Assembly (NCBI RefSeq): GCF_028583425.1
Contig: NC_072792.1
Span: forward strand, 155,378,676 to 155,442,675
Length of the DNA stretch: 64,000 nucleotides
Origin: Eublepharis macularius
Lineage: Eukaryota > Chordata > Lepidosauria > Squamata > Eublepharidae
Direction: 5' to 3'
Notes under the pieces: model-generated
Database searches by the model: none
Seen by the model: the letters and a program-made list of their open reading frames with translations, nothing else
Told to the model about the DNA's origin: nothing
In this document: positions 37,001 through 49,000 of the stretch, one piece after another
Numbering within the stretch: the first letter of the stretch is position 1
How the letters are laid out: each line of letters begins with the position of its first letter
Program-made: the position numbers and the translations under genes

Positions 37001-40000
37001 TAACCCATTTAACCAAAAACATGACTAACACTATGTGCTCATGCACTTTTTTTTCAAGCTACTTCTGTTTACCTTTTGTCGCCTTTTCTCTTTCCGTTTG
37101 TCTTCTGTGTCTTGTAACATTTTTTCTTTCCAGAGATCAAAGAAATAAGAGGGATCAGTATAGAACTTTAACCCATCTTTGTTATCATCTCTGTGAACAA
37201 AACACAGCAAAGGTTGAGAAACAGTTTAAAACACAGCAATTTCTGCTACAAGCTTGGATGTTTACTCATGAGTAGATGAGCTATCACATAGGGCCCCATA
37301 ATGAAACCTTCTCTAGCCAGTAAACCTACTCCTATTAAAGGACAAGAAGGGATCCACTGCAAGTGGCAGATTACAGCCTTCTTCGCTGACTGATCTATGT
37401 TCTATGCATCACATGGCATGCTGGAGTCCCTTCTTATGGGCAGCCCCTATACCCTGATATCTTCTGTTCAGTCAAAGCTTGAAGAGGATAATCTACTTAA
37501 CAAGGAACTCACTTTCCTGTAACCAGCTCCAGAAGTGCAAAACACATCAGTGGTTCTATCCAGAATGGGATGCAAACAGCGCCAGCTTAACACAGGGTAT
37601 CATACAGGGGAAAGGGTCTATAGGACTCTGAAGGCAAATCTATGCAGGAATTAACATTAATCCTTTCCCCTTATTCCATTTTAATTGCACCCCCTCTGCA
37701 AAACCACATTTGCCCCATACTAGTATCTATATGGTCCCTAGATGTCCCCCACAGACAACCAGTGCCTCTAAGGAAGGAGCAATTAAAATTAGGAAAAGTA
37801 TCACTGGGAGAAGAGCAAAACAATGCCTAGATCAGAGGCTAGATTGGGGCTCTCCACAATCATTCTTAACATAAAAACAGCAGGAGATCCTGATCACAGA
37901 TCTTCTGTATCAACGTTAGTTAGGCCTTCAAAAGTGCTGTTTAAATCATTGCCATATACAAGAGGGGAAGGTAAAAGTAAAGGTAGTTCCCTGAGCAAGC
38001 ACCGAGTCATTACTGACCCATGGGGGGGGACAAGAGGGGAAATCTTTCTTCTAAGAATAGCTTACATCTTGCAAAGATCAACTAGGTCTAGGAAGATGAA
38101 ACAGATAGTTACCATACCTATATGCTGTAAGAATATTCAGTGGAGGTGGTTTGTCACTCAGATTATAAATATCAGCCACAGGGTTGGGAATACTGTTCTT
38201 TGAAACCACTTGCTGGTCCTGTATTGTAGAACTTTTGAAAGCTTTCTTCATGTTGATATCCTGTAATGAAACTGTTGATAAAGGAATTAGCTATATACAC
38301 AATAATAAAGAATAAGCCCCATCTAAGTTTAATGGCTAAACCGAGGGGAAAGTACCAGACATACCAAACGAGAAAAAATGATTATATTATCATTCTTATA
38401 TAGCTCTTATATAGTTCACACACCCTTTGGCCAGAAATAGTTCAGTTCCTTTTTGATCAGACTGGGACATATATTAACAACTAAAGTAGCCAGACCAGTT
38501 TCTCTAATAGTGGGTCATATCAGGATCTGCTAAAAGGCACTAAGTTGGATTTAAACTTCTATAAGCACAGGAGAGTCCCCATTCTCTCTCTACTCCATTC
38601 GTTAATCACCTTCCAAATAAAAAATAGCTCCAGAAGTTCAGGTAACCCCCAGGAACAGTATGGTATGCAACAAGGAGAAAGAAGCATCAGTGGAATATGC
38701 CCTCCCCTCTTGTGTGAACTGGAGTTAACACATGTATGTGGTGAGGTGATTTCTGTCAGCCTCTCTTCACATTGCAGTTCCCTGTGCCATGTGCCACACT
38801 GCTTTCCAAACTCCTTGAACCTTCAGGAGCAGTTTTTCAGGGGTACAAAGGGCTGACGAAAAAAGAGAAAGGTAGCATAAAGATCTGCTTACTCCATTCT
38901 ACCTGCATAAGCATAGACAGAGTGTAAAGAAAAATCCGTACTTCACTGCTGCTTTCCTATAGATATAAATGCTATAGCACAAAAGATACAACCAAAGGTT
39001 TTGGATTATGTTCTGGGTAATCTAAACGAAGATCCTGCAGGCTTGGTGATGTACCTTACAAACTGCTTGGAACTAGCAAACAAGCACATTTTATATTTTC
39101 CCTTTAATGATTAACAGAAGATAATACCCTTTAATAATTAATAGAAAACTGAAATTATTTCATTCAACCCCCTCCCCACCACCAAAGTCAAGGTTAAAGG
39201 CGACAATGGACTGTTTTTGAGAAACTGAATAATTCTTGCAAGCAAAAGAGAATTGTAACTGTGCATTCACAGGACACATTTTATTTAATCTCAGGTACAG
39301 CAATAATTCTACCTAAGTTAAAATGCAACACATCAGTGTTAACCAATACCCCCTTTATGGAAATACACTATATTCTTACAGCGCTGACTAGAATTTTGAT
39401 TACGTTCAGAAAATAGGATTGCACTTACCTGTAACTGTTGTTCCTCGAGTATCTTCTGTGCAGGCACACACTGGGACTACGCAGGCACAGGCCAACCACA
39501 GAGAGAAATTTCTTGGTTCTGCGCTTTTCCCTCACTGCTTATGAATAGGCTGTTTCCCACCAGAAGAGCATGCTCAGTTGAGGGGAGTGTCCCCGTTTCT
39601 CTCAGTTTTCCTGAGCCACTGGAAGAGGATATACTGAACACTCAAAGCAGGGTAGGAGTGAGGGAATGTGTACCTGCACAGAAGATTCTCAACAAACAAC
39701 ATTACAGGTAAGTGCAACCCTGTTTTCATTGTCACTTCTTGCTGTGCAGTCCCACATTGGGAAAGTAACAAGGTACTTATCAATGGAGGAGGGTTGAGTG
39801 TTCTAGTTGAATAGAGAGTGAAGAACTGCTGTTCCAACTGCTAACTCTCTTCTGGCATTTGTATTGACAGAGTAGTGCCAAATTAAGGTGTCTGCTGATG
39901 ACTACATGTTGACTTTACAGATGTCAGGCAGAGGGACTCCCCAAAGGAAAGCTGCCAATGAGACTTGCGCTGTAGTGGAATGAGACCGTAGAATGAGGGG

Positions 40001-43000
40001 ACAGGCAACCCCTGCTTTCTTGTAGCATAGTCTGGTGGCCAAAACAATCCATCTGGACAAAGTCTGGAGAGAGACAAGCTGACCTCCGAAAGGACCAGAG
40101 TGACATACAAAATGACCCTGGGATATTCTAAAGCTCTTTGTTCTATGAATATAAAACAATAAAGCTCTTCTAAGTTTTGTAGGATCCACTCTGCTCTAAA
40201 AGGGGCTTGGGAAAGAAGGTTGGCAAAGCAATTTTCTGACTTACATGGAATTTAGAATGGACTTTTTGCAAAAAAATCCAGGCTTGTGTGTAAAACAGGG
40301 TTAACATACCTGTAACTTATGTTCATCGAGTTCTTCTGTGCTGACACACATGGGGACTGCGCAGGCGCAGGCCAGCCGCCGGAGAATTTTCTAGAGCTTC
40401 CATGGCTCCGAAGGGGCCGTTTGTCGCGCGCCTCAGCGACCGTTTTCCCGCCCAAACGGTCACGTGATCCTCCAGCGACCAACGGCCCCTTCCCTCAGTT
40501 CTCCCTTGCCGCCGCTTGACCAACACACTTCAGCCGTAACACCTTAAAAACACCAATATCCGTTACAGCCATCACAATACCGTGCATTGGAGTTCACAGC
40601 GGGGTAGGAGGGAGGGTTGTGTGTCAGCACAGAAGAACTCGATGAACATAAGTTACAGGTATGTTAACCCTGTTTTCATCTTCGTTCTTCTGTGCCTCCA
40701 CACATGGGAGTGTACCAAGCTTCACACAATAAGGAAGGCGGGGGTGAAGTCCAACACAATTTTATTAAGCAAACAAGATCAACAATAAATAGATATGCAT
40801 ATATACATCTATGTAAAAATACTGTGTAAGGACACATAAATATTCAATATTTACATATATACACACCCCCAGGTACATATATACACACTTTCACTCAAGG
40901 GTACCCAACAGGTACGCCAAGAAAGTCATTCCAAAACTCCCTCAGGAAAAAAGGGAGTGTAAGACAGCCTTGGCCACAGATACATCCTGCTCCGCATTGA
41001 CATCAACGACGTAATGCCTGACAAAGGTGTCTGCAGAGGACCATGTGGCTGCTTTACAAATGTTAACCAGGGGCACCCCCCTGAGGAGTGCCGAAGAGGA
41101 TGCTTGGGACCGCGTGGAGTGGGCTCTCACATGAAGCGGGCAAGCCACCCCTGCCAGGGAATAGGCCTTGCTAATGGCCGTCACAATCCACCTAGACAGG
41201 GTCTGTGAGGAAGCCCTGTTACCCTTGTCCTTGGCCCCAAAACATACAAACAGGTGAGGACAGGTGCGGAATCCCTTCGTCCTATCCAGGTAATAGGCTA
41301 GGGCCCTCTTCAAGTCTAGGGTATGGAGGGCCTTTTCCCCCTTAGAGGAGGGTTGAGGAAAGAATGCAGGCAGTGAGATATCCTGCGAGAGGTGGAAGGC
41401 GGACACCACCTTAGGCAGGAACCCAAGGCAGGGACGCAGGACCACCTTGTTGGGGTGAAACACAAGAAAGGGAGGGTCAGACCTCAGTGCAGACAGCTCA
41501 CTGACCCTTCTGGCCGATGTGACGGCCACCAAGAATGCTACCTTATAGGATAGCATATCCAAGGGGCATGTAGCCATCGGTTCAAATGGAGGCAACATGA
41601 GACGTGAGAGCACCAAGGACAGCGACCACTGAGGCACTGGCGCTGACACAGGTGGGTAAAGATTGTACATGCCCTTAAGGAACTGGCGGGATTGTGGGTG
41701 AGAAAACACCGTAGCACCCTCAACTCGGGTGTGAGCAGCTGATATCGCTGCCAGGTGGACCTTGAGGGAGGAAGCCTTCAAGCCCCGGCCACGCAAGTGG
41801 CACAAATACTCGAACACAACCCCCAAGGGACTGTTGTCAGGCACCACCCCTCTGGCAAGTGCCCAGAGCTCAAACCTGCGCCACTTGGCCGCATAAGCGC
41901 GCCTAGTGGATGGCCGACGAGCATTCAGGAGGACCCTCTGCACCTCGTCAGTAAAGCCTACCGGGGAGGAATGATCCGCCACGCCGTTAGGTGCAGCTTC
42001 CTGGGATCGTGGTGGACTAGGCTCCCGTTTAGGAGAAGGTCTTGCCGAGGGGGCAGACTCACATATGTCCGTTGGGACATTCGCAGGAGCTTCGGGAACC
42101 AAACCTGGCGTGGCCAGAAGGGGGCCACCAGGATGCAGTCCGTCCCGTCCTCCTCTATCTTGCACAGGACCCTGGGAATCAAGGGGAACGGAGGAAACAT
42201 GTAGTGCAAGCCCTGCGTCCACGTAAACTGGAAGGCATCCCCAATAGAGAGGGGGTCGCTCCCTGCCCTGGAACAGAACGTGTGGGCCTTGGTGGTCGCC
42301 GCAGTGGCGAACACATCTATCACTGGATGACCCCACATCTGGAAGATCGGCCCAACGCACTCTACGTTCAGTTCCCACTCGTGTTCCAGTAAAGGGACCC
42401 TGCTGAGGGCATCTGCCCGGGCATTGTCCGACCCAGCCACGTGTATAGCACGGAGCGACACGCCGTTCTTGATAGCCCACTGCCAAGTGAGTGTGGCTTC
42501 CCGGCACAGGGCCATGGACACTGTGCCCCCCTGCTGATTCACGTAGTACATGGCAGTCGTGTTGTCCGTCTGCACCAAGACATGACGATTTCTCAGCAGT
42601 GCTGTAAGAGACACAAGTGCGAAACGAATGGCCCTTAGTTCAAGCACATTGATATGGAGGGTCTTTTCCCTGTCAGACCAGACATCTTGCACCGACACAT
42701 CACCACAGTAAGCCCCCCATCCCAACAGAGAGGCATCAGTGGTAACCGTGATGTCATGGTGTTGATACCCGAAAGGGGTCCCTCTAAACAAGTTGTCGTC
42801 AGACAGCCACCAGTCCAAGGAGGAGAGGATGACCCTCGGGATAGAGAATTTGAGGGACGGAGGGTGCAGTAGAGCATCATACCTCCGCACAAACCAGTTC
42901 TGCAGAGGGCGCATACGCAGCCTAGCGAAAGGCACCACAGAGGTGGCCGCTGCCATATGCCCTAGTAAGCACTGGATAGTGCGCACAGACTGGAACCGGT

Positions 43001-46000
43001 TCTTTTTAAACATGGACACTAGACCCCTTAGGGACCGAGCCCTCACCAAGGGGAGCAGGGCCTTACCCTCCACAGAGTCTAAAAGTGCACCAATGTAGGA
43101 CACCTTGCAGCTGGGCACCAGCTTGGATTTCTCCAAGTTCACCAGGAGCCCCAGGCGTTGGCAAGTGCTAAGTACCAAGCCAATGTCCTGCACCAGCCTA
43201 GACTCTGATTCAGCCACGATGAGCCAGTCATCGAGGTACGGAAAGATGGTACAGCCTTCTTCCCGTAGGAAGGAAACCACAGGGGCCACACATTTAGTGA
43301 ACACTCGTGGGGCAGTGGACAGGCCAAAGGGGAGCACCTTATACCGGAAAACCCGTTGCCGGTAAACAAAGCTCAGGTACTTCCTGTGCTCCTTCCGTAT
43401 GCCCACGTGAAAGTATGCGTCTTTTAAGTCAAGAACCGCAAACCAATCCCCCTGTTTCAGCAAGGCGATCACAGCCGCCAACGTTACCATTTTGAATTTG
43501 GTCACCTTGAGGAAGGCATTAAGGCCCCTCAGATCCAAGATGGGACGTAAGCCCCCATCCTTCTTAGGGACCAGGAAGAACCTAGAGAAGAATCCCTTTA
43601 CAGAGTCCTCATAGGGCAATTCTTCCACAGCACCTTTGGCCAAGAGCGACACGATCTCCGCATCCAGCTCGGCCATAGTGTTATTGACAGCTGTCAGGGG
43701 TGAACTGCATCTAGGCAGCTCAACGAACTCCAGCCCGTATCCCAGTTCAACAATAGTTAAGACCCATGAGTCAGATGTTATTGACTCCCACTCAGAGAGG
43801 AGTGGACTAAGTCTGTCCGAAAAGTTCGGGGATACGGCTGGCGTGACCCGTCAGTACTGCCTCCCGGTGCCCTGCTGATCCTTCTGCTGGGCCGGTTGTT
43901 GTGCCGGACGAGGCTTGAAGGGCCGACGCCTCCTCTGCTGTTGTGCGGGAGGGTAAGGCCGCTGTTGGTAGGCAGGATACTGCTGGTAGCCCGGCCGTTG
44001 TTGATGGTATCTGCCCTGGTAATGGTAAGGACCAGATCGGGGAGCGTACCGTGACCTGGAGGAGGGCTTGTCCGCTGGAGCCAGGCCCAAAGACCGCGCC
44101 GTCTGCCGGTCCTCTTTCTTTTTCTTCAGGGTCTCGTCGGTCGCTTTGGAAAAGAGCGAGTCCCCCTCAAATGGCATGCTCTCCACCCTGGAACGCACCT
44201 CTTGGGACAGGGCCGTAGACCGCAACCAGGAGTGGCGCCTGAGGACCACCGCCGAAGCCATTCCTCTAGCAGCAGTGTCAGCAGCGTGGCTTCCAGCGTT
44301 CATCTGCTGCTTAGACAGCCTCACAGCCTCTGTCTGCAGCAGGGACACCACAGCCTTCTGCTCAGGAGGGAGGTCTCGCGTATAGGATGCCAACTTCTCC
44401 CAGAGGTACAGCTGGTACCCTGCCATGATGGTCTGATAGTTGGCAATCCTCAGACCTAGGGAAGAAACAATGTATTGGCGCCTGCCCATGGCATCCAGTT
44501 TCTTGCCCTCCTTATCAGCAGGTACCGAGGAGTGACCCGATCGCCTGGGGTTGAACTCCTCTGTGACCAAGGAGGAAGGTGGAGGGTGTTTCACCAGCGC
44601 CGGCCAGGTACCCTGCTTGATCTTATAGAGCTGCTCAATCCTCTTGGATGTTGGAGGTTGATCGCAGGGCACCTGCCACACCTTCTCCACGATTTCCTCA
44701 AGACCCTCGAGCATGGGGAAGCCAACATATGCCGGGTTGTCTCCATAAATGCGCTTGAGGAGCTTGTCCTTGGTCTGGGGAACCGCCGAGGAGATGTCCA
44801 TCTCGAGAGCCTTGGCCATCCTCGCCATCTGGTCGGCGTAGATGCGGAGGTCCTCGAATGGCGAGTCCGCAGATGGTACAAGCTCTTCAGCTGGCGATGG
44901 TTCGGACCAGGACTCCGACTGGTAGCCGCCAAAGCTCTCCACATCCTCCTCATCGGAACCGAGCTGGGATTCCGGAACCTGGTGCGGAGGGGGAGCCCAC
45001 GCCGACCTCGATGTCGAAGGCCTCGGTTCCGACACGGAGAAACCTGCAGGTGCCCCTTCCCACTGGCAATGGTATGGCGAGGGGAGGTAGGAGGCCTGTC
45101 GATGTCGGGACGCAGTGGACCGGACCGATCGGACACTGTCCCCAGACCGACGTCGCTCACGACCGGCAGCTGGTGGAGACGGACGGGCAGGCGACGGACG
45201 GCTCCGACGAGGAGACGGGCTCGGTTCCAGCCTCGGCGACCGAAGAGCAGGCGATGTTCGGATCCGACGGCGCGGGCTCGGTTCCGGTCCCGAAGAGAAT
45301 TCTGCAGGCACCGTCTCGAAGGCCATCGGATCCGGCACCGGCATGGAGATGTCCTCTGGCTCCGGGGAATCCAGATGAGGGGAAGGCGTGTGAGGAAGCA
45401 CGATGACCTCTTCCTGGGGAGCGGGATGCGGCGACCGGTGATGTTTGGTCTTCTTCTTCTTCTTCGCCGGTTCCGAAGAAGACCTCGGAACCGACGCGCT
45501 CCTCGCCTTCGAAGGGGACCTCGGCCTCGATCTCTTAGATTTTACCGGAATCGACCCGGTCGTCGGTTCCGATCGGGGACTCGGTAGACGGATCCTCGGT
45601 TCCGATGTCGGTCTCGGATCCGACCTGGTGGAAGATGCGCTACGGGGCGGCCGCACCGGTCCCTGCGCTGGAGAGGCCGCTCTCGACGCCGAGGCACTCG
45701 GGGGACGCGGTTTCGACCCCGACCTCGCGGAGGCCACTGAGCCAGCTCCGGAATGCCGTTCGGCAGAGGGGCTAGGGCCGGCCTTGGAGGAGGGCAACGG
45801 GGCACCTCCGGACATGACCTTCTGCCACAGGGAGGAGTTAAGACGGGCCTTGCGCTCCTGTCGGGCCTTGCTGGTGAAGCCCTGGCAAATCTTACAGGCC
45901 GTTACATTATGGGTCTCCCCCAAACAGAACAGGCACAGTTCATGGCCATCGGTCTTGGCCATCTTAGTGTGGCATTGGAGGCAATGCTTGAAGAGAGCCT

Positions 46001-49000
46001 TTGAGGCCATCTTCAGGGGCACGCAAAAGGAAGGTCAACAAACAGTCCGAGTCAAATTACCGAGTCCACAACAAAGTCCAAACGAGATCCGAAGAATAGT
46101 CGAGGTCACGAAGTCCGAAGTCAAAAGCCAAGCAATCAGTCAGAATAAAGCACGAAGCACAAAAACACAGAGCAACGAAGCTCACGTTCTCTCCAAGCGG
46201 CGGCAAGAAGAGAACTGAGGGAAGGGGCCGTTGGTCGCTGGAGGATCACGTGACCGTTTGGGCGGGAAAACGGTCGCTGAGGCGCGCGACAAACGGCCCC
46301 TTCGGAGCCATGGAAGCTCTAGAAAATTCTCCGGCGGCTGGCCTGCGCCTGCGCAGTCCCCATGTGTGGAGGCACAGAAGAACGAAGATGAACACTACCT
46401 TCTCAGGGTAGAACTGTGTAATGGGTGGGCCAACCCTAAGAGCAGTCATCTCACTTATTCATCTGGCAGACGTGACAGCTACTGGAAAGCCACCTTCCAG
46501 GACAGTAAGGACAGGACGCCAAGGGTTCAAAAGAGGAAAACATGAAATGAACGAGAACCAATGACAGGCTCCATTGTGGGACAGTAGTGGGGTTAGGAAC
46601 TGTTTGAACAGGCAGTGAAAGAAAACCGTTTTGTCATTGATTGTGTTGTGCAAGGCCGAAATCGCTGCAAGATGGAAGAGACAAGGTGGATAGGCCACGT
46701 TTCTTTATATGGACCATGCTTCTGTATATGAACCAGGTAACCGAAAATAAATTATAGGTAATTGAAAATAAATTATTATAGAAAAGAGAGACAAGCTCTT
46801 GCATTCTACCCAAGAAGCAAATTCTTTCCACTTCTGCTCGTAAGAAGCATGAGTTGAGGCTCTACAGACATTTTGAAGTATTCTGGAAACCTCCCCTGAG
46901 AAGGAGGGGGAGTAGGCGGGTTGAGCAACCAAGCCGTGAGTTTCAGCCTGTTCACGTCATGGTAGAATACATCGTCCTTGTGTAACAGGTCTGGCATTGA
47001 AGGAAAATGTAGGTAGCAACCCCAAGACATGGACAAAAAGGCGGTGAATCATTCCTTCCTGGGCCAAAAATGAGTAATCAGGATGTAGTTGGTGCTGAAG
47101 TGTCTGTTCTTGCATAGGACCTTGGGGATTATAGGGGGGAAGCACAAAACAACCCCTGGTGCCAAGATATCTGAAACGTGTCACACCTAGGGCATTGGAG
47201 TCGCTGTCCGCTAGGGAGCGGAACTTGCTGTCAGACTGTGGCTTACTAAAAGTTGCAATCCAGACTATCTCTTGCAATGAGACATGAGTCCATTGATTTC
47301 AAAAGATTTACTGAAGATAAACAACCATTATAGTCCACTATCCAAGGTACAAGATCTTGGCTGTTACATGAATATTGTTACGAATGACAGGCAAAGGCTA
47401 AGGTGCAGAATAGCAATCCCTGCAGGCCCCATCCTCCCCCACAGTTCTCAAAACAATCGGCCCGAGGCTGAGAAAACGAAAGCTTCCCAAGACTGGAAAG
47501 GTTGTAGTCAAAACATTCCTCTTCTCTAAGTTATCTTCTACTGAACTGCTTGCCACCTGCAAAAGAAGCACTTAAAACACTGACAGGATTAAAATGGAGT
47601 CTCTTTGGTTTGAACACATATGAAAAACAGTCAGAACCTGACACTTGCTGGCGTTGGAGTTGAGGGACATGGTGAAAAGGTCTATGTTTGGGAAATCCTA
47701 TAGCTGGAAGACCGATAGAATATATTTGTCTGCGATGGTCCACTCATAATTGGCCTGGAACACTCTGCTGAGGGCATCTGCCCTGGTTGAATGACCCAGC
47801 TTCATCTATGGCCTGCAGGTATCGTTGGTTATGGCACATTCCAAGGTTGCTTTACCCTCAGTGCAGAGCGCTGACAAAGCAATTCTGCCTTGCTTGTTCG
47901 AGTTGTATAAGAGAAAGAAGCAAGGGAGTAACGGATTGCCCTGAATTCCAAAACATTAATGGGTAGTCGAGATTCGAAGGCAGGCCAAGTGCACTGAGTA
48001 GAACAGCCTGTGCAATGAGCTCCCCAGTCTACTAAAAAGGCACCTGTAGTTACGATAACATTAGGATACTGAATTCCGAATGGACAGCCTTGTAAGAGGT
48101 TTATGGTATCAGACCACCATAGTAGGGGTTTAACAACAGACTTAGGGATGGAGAGTAACGTCTCTTTGTGAATGGATACATGCAACATGCAAAAGGGGTA
48201 ACTGTGGTGGTAGATGCCACAAGTCGTAGGAGTTTTTGAATCAGTAAGATTGATTGGACTGAAAGAGGCATATAAAAGAAATGATGTCTCATGTCCTGTG
48301 CTCTGGTAGGTGGGCCCCTGCTAAAATGGACTTGAATTCTGCCCCAATAAATTGAATACAATGGGAGGGAGTAAGCCGAGATGTCTTCCAATTAATCAGA
48401 AGGCCCAAACAAGATATGGTAGTCAGAATACGGTTGGTATATTGATATAATTTGGTCTGAGTGGGCAGTTACCAGCCAATCCTCAAGAAAAGGGTAAAGA
48501 GTACAACCCTGGGACCTAAGGTGGGCAACCACAAGTGTCATGCACTTAATAAACTCCCTAGGTGCTGTGGGTAGACCAAATGGAAGAGCAGTGTACTAAT
48601 AACACACCAAACTACATTTAAAACACAGGTACTTCCTGTAAAATGAGTGAATAGAAATATGGAACTATGCATCCTTGAGATCAATGACAGAGAACCAGGA
48701 AATAGATCAAGATGGGTAGCTGTGTTGGTCTGTCTGTAGCAACAGAGAAGAGCAAGAGTCCAGTACCACTTGTAAGACTAACAACATTTGTGGTAGAGTA
48801 TGAGCTTTCGTGAATCACAGCTCACTTTAAAGAAATGAGCTGTGACTCACGAAAGCTCATACCCTACCACAAATGGTGTTGTTAGTCTTATAGGTGCTAC
48901 TGGACTCAGAGAACCAGGACTCAGGATCCAACAACTGCATCACTTGGGAGAGTATTAGCATTCAAAACTTATAAACTTTAATAAACTTATTAAACTTTCT

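Larger units (their letters stand above)
40292..46392 (-). mobile_element. DIRS-type retrotransposon family A, copy A2 (apparently intact)
   Basis: 6,101 bp, same architecture as A1 (offset 12,586 bp at the left end), with the internal complementary region at 40,619-40,708. It is inserted into the recombinase gene of DIRS-B without target duplication or loss. By eye it differs from A3 at only a few positions apart from A3's deletion, and its recombinase protein is identical to that of A3. All three coding regions are open, so it is a candidate source or recent copy. Confidence 0.94.
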
